The notes below the pieces were generated by a model. That model searched no databases and had not been told where the DNA came from. It saw nothing but the letters and a program-made list of their open reading frames with translations. From positions 1 to 64,000 of the forward strand of contig CAZRJC010000011.1 in the NCBI GenBank assembly GCA_964600385.1: 64,000 bases of DNA. The letters are read 5' to 3'. Origin of the DNA: DMER64 sp964600385. Lineage in GTDB: Bacteria > Bacteroidota > Bacteroidia > Bacteroidales > UBA932. Position 1 is the first letter of the stretch. Every line of letters starts with the position of its first letter. Shown piece after piece: positions 8,152-16,579 of this stretch. The translations under genes and the position numbers were made by a program.

Positions 8152-8922
8152 TCAGGGTTTAATTTTGTTAAAGATACCTGTTAAATATTGGTCATAAAAA
8201 CCTTTGATAGTTTCTTCCACTTCGGCCATAGGTTTTACCGGAACCAGGTCCGCAACTTCGGAATATGATAAGCCTGAATTAAACAAAGTTTCAGTTGTAC
8301 CCCAAAGCATATTGCTGATTGCTTTAATGGCCTCATCTTCTTCCAATCCGAATGAAAGGGCAAGTTCTTTAAGTTTTTGTAACTGAAAGTTAAAATAGGT
8401 ATGGCCCATTGCACTAATAACTGCGTAAGCTTCAACCTTTGAATCGGAAATTTCGGGCATGTAACCAAGCGGTTGAAATAAATCCAATAAGGATTTCTTT
8501 TTATTATTGTCAAATGAGGAAGAGAAGGCAACCGGATTAACCCCTTTGTTAACAATTGTTGACGCGCTGGGGTTCATACGGGCTACATTCTTAAAACCAC
8601 CAAGTATTGCGGCTGTTTTTTCGATGGTGAATTTAGGAACTAACGACAAAAGCATCGAATTGGCGCTTAATTTACCTTTTATTTTTTCGAGGATCTCCAT
8701 AGTAACGGGTGGATGAACTGCCAGAATGATAAGTTCAGCATTAATTGTCTCATCAATATCTCTGGTAATTAATACATGGGGAAAATTGCTTTTAATATTT
8801 GATAATGATGTTTCGTTTATGTCCAAAACTGTAATTTTATCAAAATTTACCTGCGCCTTTCGGAATGCCTGGAGAAAAATACTGGTGATTCTGCCTCCAC
8901 CAATAAAACTAATTGTTTCCAT
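8152..8922 (-). CDS. ProC-like NAD(P)-binding oxidoreductase
   Basis: The 256-residue protein opens with a dinucleotide-binding Rossmann motif (ISFIGGGRITSIFLQAF) and continues through the pyrroline-5-carboxylate reductase pattern: VHPPVTMEILEKI, VARMNPSASTIVNKG and a C-terminal helical domain with AVISAMGHTYFNFQL. True ProC usually has a GxGxMxxA motif and a different C-terminal active site, so another imine or keto substrate is likely. It lies inside the arsenic operon, 4 nt from the porin gene, and its detoxification role is unknown. Confidence 0.75.
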   Translation of the reverse strand: METISFIGGGRITSIFLQAFRKAQVNFDKITVLDINETSLSNIKSNFPHVLITRDIDETINAELIILAVHPPVTMEILEKIKGKLSANSMLLSLVPKFTIEKTAAILGGFKNVARMNPSASTIVNKGVNPVAFSSSFDNNKKKSLLDLFQPLGYMPEISDSKVEAYAVISAMGHTYFNFQLQKLKELALSFGLEEDEAIKAISNMLWGTTETLFNSGLSYSEVADLVPVKPMAEVEETIKGFYDQYLTGIFNKIKP

Positions 8923-8926
8923 AATC

Positions 8927-9997
8927 TTAAAATTTAAATTCAGTATTAAAAAGGATATAATTTGTCATTTGGGTGTTTTCATCCTTAGGTTTCCATCCCT
9001 GGTAGTTTATCGAGAAATTCACCGTTTTTACAGGTTGAATTTGAACCCCTGCAATATATGCCTGTCCTTCTTTGGTAATATTCCAGCTTTCGGTTTTCCC
9101 CGATAAGGTATTAGAAACTGCATTATCGAAACGGGCAAAGATTTCAAATTTTGGGTTCACAATGTATGTACCCCAAAAGGAATAGCCCCAAAAATCATGA
9201 TTTTTTTGGTTTTGATTATTTGCACGATAATTAAAGTCTGCACCAATTTTAAAAATATTATCGAGTTGGTATCCCGTGAAGAAAGATAAAAGATGTTGGG
9301 TAGCGTTATTTATGGTGTCGCCCGATATGGTATTATCGTAATACAAGCGGGCAATAAAGCCTTGTACAGGTTTTATATCAATGCCTGAAGCAATCTTTAC
9401 TTTACCATAATCGTCTTGCTTAAATCGTATTCCCTCGCCATTGGTAACAGCTAAGTCGATGCTTAAGATTTCGTTTAATTTTAAATACCCGATAGCCCCA
9501 AAATCGCCGCTTGCTGTTCCATAATACCTATCCTGGAAGGTTTCGTAAACATATCGGTAGCCCCAGAATTTTTCCTGTGTGATATAATGGTTTTGCAATA
9601 CACCCCCGAATTGCAAGGTTAATTTGTCCGATGGTTTCCACTGGATATAAGCAAATTTCAGAAAAGCAGTATAATAACTTCCTTCTTTACCTGTATTGGA
9701 AACAGATAATTGTTGTCCACTGGTATCGGTCACAGTTATTTCGGTTGTTGTAGTCCTGCCTGCCAAATCGGCAATTACAGCCGCCATAAAGGTTTTGGAA
9801 AAATTATATTGATAACCCAGGTGAGCGCGGGTGATGCCAAAACTCAAGGGTTGTCTGGCATTTTCGCTTACATCGAACTTTGAATAGCCAAATACCTGGA
9901 CAATGGGTTTGCCTGATGGTTTGAAAGTAGTGTCAGTCTGGGCAAACGCCATATCAGTCAACACTAAACACATAAATATTATACTTAATTGTTTCAT
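8927..9997 (-). CDS. Outer-membrane porin-like beta-barrel protein
   Basis: The 356-residue protein has a signal peptide (MKQLSIIFMCLVLTDMAFAQ) and then alternating amphipathic strands rich in aromatic residues (for example ITRAHLGYQYNFSKTFMAAV), ending YILFNTEFKF with a terminal Phe, as outer-membrane barrels do. It resembles Bacteroidetes porins of the OprO/P-like group. In the arsenic block it might let arsenate, organoarsenicals or phosphate through, but substrate is not shown by sequence. Confidence 0.7.
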   Translation of the reverse strand: MKQLSIIFMCLVLTDMAFAQTDTTFKPSGKPIVQVFGYSKFDVSENARQPLSFGITRAHLGYQYNFSKTFMAAVIADLAGRTTTTEITVTDTSGQQLSVSNTGKEGSYYTAFLKFAYIQWKPSDKLTLQFGGVLQNHYITQEKFWGYRYVYETFQDRYYGTASGDFGAIGYLKLNEILSIDLAVTNGEGIRFKQDDYGKVKIASGIDIKPVQGFIARLYYDNTISGDTINNATQHLLSFFTGYQLDNIFKIGADFNYRANNQNQKNHDFWGYSFWGTYIVNPKFEIFARFDNAVSNTLSGKTESWNITKEGQAYIAGVQIQPVKTVNFSINYQGWKPKDENTQMTNYILFNTEFKF

Positions 9998-10024
9998 TTC
10001 TTGCAGTGTATTGTAATTACAATA

Positions 10025-10339
10025 TCAATGTTTTATTCCCTGTACGGCTAATATTTCCATATCAGATTCTGCATTAATGCTTCTTGAGCCTGCTTCATTT
10101 GGCACGATAATGCAATCGCCCGGTTCAATGGGTTTTGATTTATTATCAATGGTAATAGTGCCATTTCCTTTTAAAAAGTAAAACAGGACATCATTATCCA
10201 TTTTGCAGGGCGGTATGGAATGACCAGCCTGCAACAACATTACCTGTGCTTTCAGGTGGTTTGTGGTACAAAAAACATGTTTGGCCAGGGGCTTCTTATC
10301 CATTGAGGACAATATCTGCATCAGGTTGAATTTATCCAT
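10025..10339 (-). CDS. Small cupin-domain protein
   Basis: The 104-residue protein is a single cupin barrel: QAGHSIPPCKMDNDVLFYFLKGNG and the second motif KPIEPGDCIIVPNEAGSRSI. One of the usual metal-binding histidines is replaced in the first motif, so metal binding is uncertain. Two cysteines (PPCK and GDCI) sit near the would-be pocket, which may suit a thiophilic ligand. It lies between the porin and the paired half-permeases in the same direction. Confidence 0.75.
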   Translation of the reverse strand: MDKFNLMQILSSMDKKPLAKHVFCTTNHLKAQVMLLQAGHSIPPCKMDNDVLFYFLKGNGTITIDNKSKPIEPGDCIIVPNEAGSRSINAESDMEILAVQGIKH

Positions 10340-10352
10340 GTTAATTATTTTA

Positions 10353-10871
10353 TTACTTTGGTTGTTTTACTTCAAAATTTTTGTCTTTCAGGTACCATTC
10401 CATGATGTAACCTAAGGAGATAAAGACCGGCAGTGAGATTAACGTACGCAGGAGCGAGAATTTAAAACCGAGAAAACCAATTTCAAAAGTAATCATCGGT
10501 ATTTTGATGGTAGAATAAGCACCGAGGTAAATAAAAATATTCCTGATGTTACTGCCTTTTTTCCATAACAGGTAAGCGAATGGAAATGCCCCATAGAGAG
10601 GCCCTGCCTGAAGCATAGCGAGTAGAATAACCAGCCCGGTACCTTTCCAACCAGATTCGCTTCCAATATGTTTTTCTATTTTTTCGCGGGGCACCCAAAC
10701 ATCAAACAGCCCAATAAGGATGAACATAAGCGGCAGGAACAATATCATCTCTTTAAAAAACAACCAGAAATTATATCCAATCTCTTTACCTATTGCAAAA
10801 TCAAACAACCATGAAAGTGCGATAAGAGACAAAAAAGCAAGAGGGGCAATATATTTTTTCAGTTGCTTCAT
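10353..10871 (-). CDS. Half-size permease, ArsP/YraQ-like second half
   Basis: The 172-residue membrane protein has about five helices and the sequence LAMLQAGPLYGAFPFAYLLWKKGSNIRNIFIYLGAYSTIKIPM, which resembles the second repeat of ArsP/YraQ (DUF318-type) permeases. It overlaps the preceding half-permease by 4 nt (ATGA), so the two are translated together and probably form one transporter. Candidate substrates are trivalent organoarsenicals or a metal; this is inferred from family and context. Confidence 0.7.
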   Translation of the reverse strand: MKQLKKYIAPLAFLSLIALSWLFDFAIGKEIGYNFWLFFKEMILFLPLMFILIGLFDVWVPREKIEKHIGSESGWKGTGLVILLAMLQAGPLYGAFPFAYLLWKKGSNIRNIFIYLGAYSTIKIPMITFEIGFLGFKFSLLRTLISLPVFISLGYIMEWYLKDKNFEVKQPK

Positions 10872-11338
10872 AATATCAATGACATTATAATACCAATTAA
10901 CAGGGCTGCCAAGAAACTTAAAACATTCCGGATAACAGCAGTTTTTATACCAAAAAATTTAGCCTCGACAGGTAAGGTAATTATACCTACCATCATAAGT
11001 GTTGTAACGAAAACTGAAATGACTGAATAAGCAACCCCACTTTTTATCAGGATACCACACAAAGGGTAAGCAATAAAACCGGGAATAAGTGCAATCGAAC
11101 CCAATAATGCTGCTGTAAACCAACCAGTAATACCAGCACCATGTCCTATATACTTTACCAATATTTCATTAGGTAACAAGTAAAGTACAATGCTCACCAA
11201 TCCCAGCATCAGTAACAAGATTGGCAGGAGATTAAAAAACATGGTAAGGCCTTTTTTAATACCTTTTATAGTTTTCTTATTATCAAAAATGAATGATATT
11301 ATCAATAAACCAATTGTTGTAATGGATAAGACTATCAT
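10868..11338 (-). CDS. Half-size permease, ArsP/YraQ-like first half
   Basis: The 156-residue protein has about five helices, with IGHGAGITGWFTAALLGSIALIPGFIAYPLCGILIKSG as the recognisable permease core. It overlaps its partner by 4 nt, and the DUF169 gene ends 6 nt before it. Single-chain relatives carry both halves in one protein (see 13221-14564), so this pair looks like a split version rather than a broken gene: both halves are open and start cleanly. Confidence 0.7.
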   Translation of the reverse strand: MIVLSITTIGLLIISFIFDNKKTIKGIKKGLTMFFNLLPILLLMLGLVSIVLYLLPNEILVKYIGHGAGITGWFTAALLGSIALIPGFIAYPLCGILIKSGVAYSVISVFVTTLMMVGIITLPVEAKFFGIKTAVIRNVLSFLAALLIGIIMSLIL

Positions 11339-11344
11339 TGTTTT

Positions 11345-12118
11345 TTATTTGTGAAACGGGTCTGATTCACTGATTTTCTCAGCCTCTTTGCGTTTAAGCA
11401 TAGCGAGCGCATTCTTGCCTCGTGAGTTGGGAATAGCTTTTTGGCTTAAAAATTCTATACTTTCTGCAATTGCTTTAAAATCTTTGAACGGAAATCCCAA
11501 TACGGTTTCGTTGGGGAAAATATCCGTGGCATCGCGGCAACCATAACAACCCATGCTCAAATTGAACTTTTGTTGTAAGTAGGGTATTGTGGTTGCATCC
11601 ACACAGGTAGCCTGTAAAATTGCTGTGCTGCTTTCCACCCGCTGACCGCCTTTAATATTTAGGGTGGCAAGTGCAAACCACATCAGCTTTTCTGTTTCGT
11701 CTTCCACTACCACAATGTCGGGTTCGGTGTTTGCCGTTTCGAGCGGGAAAAGGTACAATGCTTTGAGCTTTCCTTGTGGCAAAGTAGTCATTCCTTCGAA
11801 CATGGCTTTGCCAACGGATTCTTTGTTTACAATTCCGAAACCTACCAGTCCTTTTCCTGTTTTCAGGCCATCGGGCAAAGGTTTAAAACCAAAAGCGGCA
11901 GCGGCAGCCGGGCAGGCAATGCCATCGGCATCGAGTAATACATGGGCACCGTGCCGGGCTTTCATCAATGCCTGGCAATAGCGGTGGCCGATAAGTTTTT
12001 CAATTCCATTGGGAATTTCTTCTGGTGAAAAAAGAAATTTTACCCCAACAGGTGATGTTGTCAAGCCAAGGATGTTTTTTACATCATTTGAACGAAGTTT
12101 TATATTTTCTATGTTCAT
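11345..12118 (-). CDS. DUF169-domain protein
   Basis: The 257-residue soluble protein fits DUF169: N-terminal KNILGLTTSPVGVKFLFSPEEIP, a central ALMKARHGAHVLLDADGIACPAAAAAFGF with a cysteine, and the signature MGCYGCRDATDIFPNETVLGFPF with CxxC. The family has no assigned reaction; the cysteines suggest a metal or metalloid ligand. It is followed at 6 nt by the half-permease pair and preceded at 8 nt by an ArsR regulator, forming a four-gene unit probably regulated by that repressor. Confidence 0.8.
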   Translation of the reverse strand: MNIENIKLRSNDVKNILGLTTSPVGVKFLFSPEEIPNGIEKLIGHRYCQALMKARHGAHVLLDADGIACPAAAAAFGFKPLPDGLKTGKGLVGFGIVNKESVGKAMFEGMTTLPQGKLKALYLFPLETANTEPDIVVVEDETEKLMWFALATLNIKGGQRVESSTAILQATCVDATTIPYLQQKFNLSMGCYGCRDATDIFPNETVLGFPFKDFKAIAESIEFLSQKAIPNSRGKNALAMLKRKEAEKISESDPFHK

Positions 12119-12126
12119 GTCATTTA

Positions 12127-12570
12127 TCAGTTTTCAATAGTTTGCAAAATATCAGGGTAACAGGCTTCTGTAAAGCAGGGTAATGTTTTGCAAATTTCAT
12201 ACACCCGGTTACATTTAATTGGCTCCGTAATGTTTGCAGGGCAACATTCCTTTTGTTTAGTCTTCAATTGCCCTATTGCTTCCTGAAACTCACTAAAACT
12301 TTTACCCATCAATTCGAATTGCTGTTCATTTAAACTGTAATACATGCAATTCCCATCAGCAAGGCATGTAATCAGCCCGGCTTCCTTCAACTTGCTCAGG
12401 TGTTCGGATACCGTTGATTTTGCCAGGGGTAATTTATCCGAAATACTGCCTGCCTGGCAACCTTTATATTTTGCCAGGTGCAATAAAATCTGCACCCTTG
12501 CCGGATGCGAAAGAGTATTGAGCAGGGGTGCAAGTTTCATCGGGATGTCCTGATAGGTGAGTTCTTTCAT
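12127..12570 (-). CDS. ArsR-family repressor with cysteine-rich tail
   Basis: I place the start at ATG 12568-12570 (MKELTYQDIP), giving 147 residues; an upstream extension has no family character and runs into the preceding gap. The winged helix is LNTLSHPARVQILLHLAKYKGCQAGSISDKLPLAKSTVSEHLSKLKEAGLI. The C-terminal tail is unusually cysteine-rich (KECCPANI, IKCNRVYEICKTLPCFTEAC), suggesting its own metalloid-sensing site. It probably controls the DUF169 and permease genes downstream. Confidence 0.85.
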   Translation of the reverse strand: MKELTYQDIPMKLAPLLNTLSHPARVQILLHLAKYKGCQAGSISDKLPLAKSTVSEHLSKLKEAGLITCLADGNCMYYSLNEQQFELMGKSFSEFQEAIGQLKTKQKECCPANITEPIKCNRVYEICKTLPCFTEACYPDILQTIEN

Positions 12571-12610
12571 TGCTTGTATATTCCAATAAATTAACCCTTT
12601 TGTCTGAATA

Positions 12611-12859
12611 CTATTTGACTTCTTCAGATAACCAGTGTTCCAGTGTACTTTTAACAGGAATCTTACCCTGTGACAATACTTTGCCATTGACCACCAAACC
12701 GGGGGTCATCATGATACCGTATTTACCGAATTCATTGAAATCGGTAATTTTCTCAATGGATGCCTTTATGTTTTTTTCTTCTACTACTTCTTTACAAAGG
12801 TTTTCGAGTTTTTTACAGTTCGGACATCCTGAACCAAGAACTTTAATATCAAGCATCAT
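12611..12859 (-). CDS. Small thioredoxin-like redox protein
   Basis: The 82-residue protein starts MMLDIKVLGSGCPNCKKLEN with a CPNC redox motif near residues 12-15 and a thioredoxin-like MTPGLVVNGKVLSQGKIP. It belongs to the redox-active disulfide protein group (MTH895/ArsE-like). It is co-directional with the permease gene and likely passes electrons within the arsenic system. A close relative is encoded at 15759-15995. Confidence 0.85.
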   Translation of the reverse strand: MMLDIKVLGSGCPNCKKLENLCKEVVEEKNIKASIEKITDFNEFGKYGIMMTPGLVVNGKVLSQGKIPVKSTLEHWLSEEVK

Positions 12860-12875
12860 CTTTAATTTTAATATT

Positions 12876-13202
12876 TTACAATTTATTTTCCGATAGCAAA
12901 TTCAGCGAATTACTCACTGTATCGTTCACAACAGCTTGTTTCATATACCTTGCTACCATAATGGCCTCGGTAATTTCAGCATTTGTAATTCCGGCATCTT
13001 TAGCCTGTTTTACCCACATGCGGGTACAGGTGTCTGAATTCAGCACTGCAGCCGCCGATATTCCGGCAAGGAGTTTATACTTCTTAGGTACAGCCTGGTA
13101 TTTTTCGTTATCGAAAAGCAGCGCTTTTTCGTCCATCTGGTGTTTTGCAAATTCAGGGGCGAACTCTTTTAATAATTCCATTGGAGATTTCTTGTTTTCC
13201 AT
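12876..13202 (-). CDS. Carboxymuconolactone decarboxylase-like (AhpD-fold) protein
   Basis: The 108-residue protein matches the AhpD/CMD fold: KKYKLLAGISAAAVLNSDTCTRMWVKQAKDAGITNAEITEAIMVARYM. AhpD enzymes use a CxxC; here the position of the second cysteine holds Met (CTRM), so classical disulfide reductase activity is doubtful. It lies between the thioredoxin-like gene (16 nt) and the large permease (18 nt) in one transcription unit. Confidence 0.8.
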   Translation of the reverse strand: MENKKSPMELLKEFAPEFAKHQMDEKALLFDNEKYQAVPKKYKLLAGISAAAVLNSDTCTRMWVKQAKDAGITNAEITEAIMVARYMKQAVVNDTVSNSLNLLSENKL

Positions 13203-13220
13203 ACTATTTGTATTTAAGCG

Positions 13221-14564
13221 TTAAAACATACTACCATATATTAATCCTGAAATGGTAGCCATAACAATAACCAGGGTAACGTACACCGCAGTTTTTTGAG
13301 TACCCATTACACCACGAATTACTAACATATTAGGCAACGACAAAGAAGGCCCGGCTAACAATAATGCCAATGCAGGGCCTTTGCCCATACCTGAAGCAAT
13401 CAACCCTTGTAAAATAGGTACTTCGGTAAGTGTTGCAAAATACATGAAAGCGCCTACTATGGAAGCAAAGAAATTTGAAAATATAGAATTACCGCCAACC
13501 AGCCATTGAATCCATTCGTTAGGTATTACCCCTGCAATGGTTTGCCCATCATGGGTAGAGCCTAAGAGAAAACCGGCAGTTACCACGCCAATAGCGAGCA
13601 GGGGCAATATCTGTTTGGCAAAACCCCAGGTGGAAATAGTCCATTCTTTATTTTCTTCATCTCTTTTATCAAGGAGCGTTATGGTACTTAATGCTGCAAT
13701 ACCAACCATCATTGGAACAAGCGGTACAAGTTTGGCGTTTTCGATAAGGCTTGTTGAGATTAAAGCTGAAGCAGCAGTAACAATAGCCGCCAACACAACC
13801 CATTGCCATTTTATTTTAAGTATATAGATTAATGAATAACCGAGTAATAAGGAGAAAAAACCGGTTATATACCATTTATAAGCCCAGATATAATACCAGG
13901 CACTTGAAGTATCGCCACTTGCAGGACTGCCCCAGTTAGCAAAAACAAGGATTAGCACAAGCGTAAAAAAATGAAAGGATGTTTGCCACATGGGCCTTTT
14001 TTCGGGTGGCATTTCGATATTCATCTGTTCTTCGCGCTTAACTTTCTCTTCTTTTCTGTATATCAGAGACATGGCAATTCCAATGATAACGCTAAATGCA
14101 ACCGCACCAATAGTTCTTGCAACGCCCATTTCAAAACCCAATATACGGGCGGTTAAAATGATAGCCAGAATATTTATTGCAGGGCCCGAATATAAAAAAG
14201 CAATGGCAGGGCCTAATCCGGCGCCACGCTTATGAATGCTCGAAAACAGTGGCAGAATAGTACAGGAACAAACGGCCAGAATAGTACCCGAAACGGCTGC
14301 CACGGTATAGGCCAGCCATTTTTTGGCATTCGCACCAAAATATCGTAATACAGCGCCCTGGCTGACAAAAACCGATATTACACCTGCAATAAAAAAGGCA
14401 GGAAGTAAGCATAAAATTACATGCTCCCTTGCGTACCATTTAACTAAATCGAGCGTTGCTGCAATAGCTGTATTAAATCTTGCACTTTCAATGGGCAGGA
14501 AAAATGCCACCCCGAAAATTACTGCAATCCATAAGAGGATTTTAAATTCTTTTTTTAGTTCCAT
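13221..14564 (-). CDS. Large permease, ArsP/SO_0444-like (DUF318 type)
   Basis: The 447-residue protein has about ten to eleven helices in two repeats, with VSGTILAVCSCTILPLFSSIHKRGAGLGPAIAFLYSGPAINILAIIL (a CSC motif) and LIASGMGKGPALALLLAGPSLSLPNMLVIRGV in the second repeat. Relatives export trivalent organoarsenicals (ArsP) or metals. A palindromic ArsR-type site lies 17 nt upstream. It is followed closely by the AhpD-like and thioredoxin genes. Confidence 0.8.
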   Translation of the reverse strand: MELKKEFKILLWIAVIFGVAFFLPIESARFNTAIAATLDLVKWYAREHVILCLLPAFFIAGVISVFVSQGAVLRYFGANAKKWLAYTVAAVSGTILAVCSCTILPLFSSIHKRGAGLGPAIAFLYSGPAINILAIILTARILGFEMGVARTIGAVAFSVIIGIAMSLIYRKEEKVKREEQMNIEMPPEKRPMWQTSFHFFTLVLILVFANWGSPASGDTSSAWYYIWAYKWYITGFFSLLLGYSLIYILKIKWQWVVLAAIVTAASALISTSLIENAKLVPLVPMMVGIAALSTITLLDKRDEENKEWTISTWGFAKQILPLLAIGVVTAGFLLGSTHDGQTIAGVIPNEWIQWLVGGNSIFSNFFASIVGAFMYFATLTEVPILQGLIASGMGKGPALALLLAGPSLSLPNMLVIRGVMGTQKTAVYVTLVIVMATISGLIYGSMF

Positions 14565-14580
14565 TACTTTAATTATTTTA

Positions 14581-14606
14581 TTTAGAGTTTCGTCTAAACC
14601 CGAAAT
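14581..14606. promoter_or_regulatory. Candidate ArsR operator upstream of the large permease
   Basis: TTTAGAGTTTCGTCTAAA followed by CCCGAAAT shows interlaced palindromes (TTTAG...CTAAA and TTTCG...CGAAA). The same arrangement occurs upstream of arsR at 16362-16390, implying that both transcription units answer to the same repressor. Confidence 0.55.
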
Positions 14607-14624
14607 GTTATTTTAAATTTTTTT

Positions 14625-15323
14625 TTAGAAATATACCCTTATGATATAGTATATACCAACCAGGATAAATAATACTGCAATTACACGGCGGAACCATATT
14701 TCGAAGGTTTTAACCTTATGGTATACATTCCCGATACCCGAAACGGTATAAGCAAGTACCCAGGCAAAAATGATTACCGGAATACCTGTAGCCAGCGCAA
14801 AAATAACAGGTAGATACAAACCGGAAGCACTGCTTACAGTCATAGGAACCAACATTCCAAAGTACAAAACCCCGCTATAAGGACAAAAAGCCAGGGCAAA
14901 CACAATGCCTAATAAAATAGTATCAATATAATTCCAGGAAGTTTTATTGCTCATTTTAGAGGTTAATTTTCCCATACCGGGGAAATTGATTTTAATAAAA
15001 TCAAGCATAAAGAAGCCGATAATTATTAGCAAAGGCCCCAAAAATTTTTCACCATATCGCTGGAAAAAACCCGAAAACTGGAACTGGTCAGCTCCAAGCC
15101 AGATGATTAGGGCTATGGAAGTGTATGTTATTGCCCTGCCAAAAGTGTAAAGTAACCCGTTTATGAAAACACGGTTGCGGTTTTCAATATCCTTACTGAT
15201 AAAACCTATGGCAGTGATATTAGTAGCCAGCGGACACGGGCTGATAGCAGTCATTAAACCCAGCACCAATGCCGATAACCACGGCATGGTGCTGTTTTCT
15301 AAAATACTATTAAAAAAATCCAT
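14625..15323 (-). CDS. arsG: ArsG-like organoarsenical efflux permease (DsbD/CcdA-like fold)
   Basis: The 232-residue protein has six helices with conserved membrane cysteines ISPCPLATNI and LAFCPYSGVL, as in CcdA/DsbD-like transporters. ArsG-family proteins, found in Bacteroides ars operons with ArsE and ArsF, are proposed to export trivalent aromatic arsenicals. It follows the ArsF-like gene by 6 nt and is the last gene of the first arsenic unit. Confidence 0.85.
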   Translation of the reverse strand: MDFFNSILENSTMPWLSALVLGLMTAISPCPLATNITAIGFISKDIENRNRVFINGLLYTFGRAITYTSIALIIWLGADQFQFSGFFQRYGEKFLGPLLIIIGFFMLDFIKINFPGMGKLTSKMSNKTSWNYIDTILLGIVFALAFCPYSGVLYFGMLVPMTVSSASGLYLPVIFALATGIPVIIFAWVLAYTVSGIGNVYHKVKTFEIWFRRVIAVLFILVGIYYIIRVYF

Positions 15324-15329
15324 TCGTAA

Positions 15330-15743
15330 TTAGTTTAAAAGAGGGTCAACTTTCTCTTTAATAATGGATTTTAATTTTTCAGGATTGTTACGTGCATACA
15401 TGAACCCTTCATTTGTAATGTTAATTTTGGTATCGCCTTTAACAATCAGTAGGGTTTGACCGGCAATCTGTAACTTTTCGGCAATAGCTTTGCTGGATTC
15501 ATCATCGAGGTTTATAGCCTGAAAAGTAACTTTACCGCCATATAAACTTTCAATATCAGCTTTTGCTTCAGCTTCAACAGTTTTACAGGTTACACACCTT
15601 GATGAAAAATGGAAGTAATAAGCCTCAACTTTTGCAGAAGCAGTGGTTTTTGCATCTTTTTTAGTGGTTTGTGCATTGCACGACCAACTGCCCAACATCA
15701 TTACAAGGGCAAAACTGTATAATACGATGTTTTTCATACTCAA
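15330..15743 (-). CDS. arsF: ArsF-like periplasmic thioredoxin-fold protein
   Basis: The 137-residue protein has a lipoprotein-type signal (FALVMMLGSWSCNAQ) and a thioredoxin-like domain with CxxC in FSSRCVTCKTVEAEA, matching ArsF, described with ArsE and ArsG in Bacteroides arsenic operons as linked to reduction of nitro-aromatic arsenicals. It probably receives electrons from ArsG and the cytoplasmic ArsE. The gap to ArsE-like upstream is 15 nt. Confidence 0.85.
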   Translation of the reverse strand: MSMKNIVLYSFALVMMLGSWSCNAQTTKKDAKTTASAKVEAYYFHFSSRCVTCKTVEAEAKADIESLYGGKVTFQAINLDDESSKAIAEKLQIAGQTLLIVKGDTKINITNEGFMYARNNPEKLKSIIKEKVDPLLN

Positions 15744-15758
15744 TTTGTATTTAGTTAT

Positions 15759-15995
15759 TTAATATTTCGATAATACCTGTTTGATTTCATCAGCCGAAGG
15801 TACACGTCCCTTAATTTCGACTTTCTCGTTAACCACCAGGGCAGGGGTGGCCATAATATTGTATTTCATAATATCAACAATATCCTCTACTTTGGTAATC
15901 GTAGCATTTATGCCGTTTTGTTCAACTACTTCACGTGTAAGTTTTTCAAGCGTTTTACACTTGGGGCAACCTGTACCTAAAATCTTTATTTCCAT
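15759..15995 (-). CDS. arsE: ArsE-like small thioredoxin-family protein
   Basis: The 78-residue protein begins MEIKILGTGCPKCKTLEKLT with a CPKC redox motif and the fold's MATPALVVNEKVEIKGRVPS. It lies between arsR and ArsF, the position of ArsE in Bacteroides operons. It probably works with ArsF and ArsG in reduction and export of aromatic arsenicals. Confidence 0.8.
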   Translation of the reverse strand: MEIKILGTGCPKCKTLEKLTREVVEQNGINATITKVEDIVDIMKYNIMATPALVVNEKVEIKGRVPSADEIKQVLSKY

Positions 15996-16047
15996 GTTCT
16001 TTATTATTAAACATTTAGTAAAATCTCGAACTACTTAATTAAATTTT

Positions 16048-16359
16048 TTATCGTTTAAAAAAGATTGAAAGTGTCAGCTTTGCATCTTCCCAATTCTCGC
16101 GGTTAATACAATATTTAATATATGGCGGGTTAATTTCACCCTGTATTAAACCAGCTTTTTTTAGTTCTTTTAAATGTTCCGACAGGGTAGAACGTGCAAT
16201 AGGCAATTCTTCTGCCATATCGCCACTATAACAGCATTTATCGAGGTTATTGGCAAGATAATCGAGGATAAAAACCCTTACAGGGTGAGAAAGAGCTTTT
16301 GCAAACCGGGCAACTTTTTCCTGTTTGTCGGTATAATACTTTTCTTTTATAATTTCCAT
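16048..16359 (-). CDS. arsR: ArsR-family metalloregulatory repressor
   Basis: The 103-residue winged-helix protein has HPVRVFILDYLANNLDKCCYSGDMAEELPIARSTLSEHLKELKKAGLI; the CC pair in KCCYSG and a third cysteine in IKYCINRE are candidate As(III)/Sb(III) ligands. It heads the arsE-arsF-arsG unit on the minus strand. The palindromic site directly upstream (16362-16390) is its likely operator, and a second copy precedes the large permease. Confidence 0.9.
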   Translation of the reverse strand: MEIIKEKYYTDKQEKVARFAKALSHPVRVFILDYLANNLDKCCYSGDMAEELPIARSTLSEHLKELKKAGLIQGEINPPYIKYCINRENWEDAKLTLSIFFKR

Positions 16360-16361
16360 CG

Positions 16362-16390
16362 TTTAGTATTTCGTCTAAAAACGAAACGAA
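16362..16390. promoter_or_regulatory. Candidate ArsR operator upstream of arsR
   Basis: TTTAGTATTTCGTCTAAA, continuing with AACGAAACGAA, shares TTTAG..TTTCGTCTAAA..CGAAA with 14581-14606. A TATCTTCG-like minus-strand -7 box overlaps its far side (about 16386-16393). The rest of 16391-16570 is AT-rich with no gene. Confidence 0.55.
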
Positions 16391-16579
16391 GATATAAAAT
16401 GTTTCGTTATTGATATTAAATTTTATTAAAAATTTAGGAATGGTAATATAAAAACTCTAAAATTATTCTCCCAAAGTAAGAATTTCGTTGCATTGTAGTG
16501 AATAATTATTTAGTACCTGATTATTGCTGAACTGAGAAATTTAAAACGATAAGTAAAATGCGGACTGAAAAATATTTTT

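Noticed and set aside
12571..12687. Longer N terminus for the second ArsR
   Set aside because: The added residues have no family character and run into the preceding thioredoxin gene.
16448..16570. AT-rich stretch between the arsR operator and the fluoride promoter as a possible small gene or RNA
   Set aside because: No open frame with a start, no hairpin with T-run, and no recognisable motif was found.
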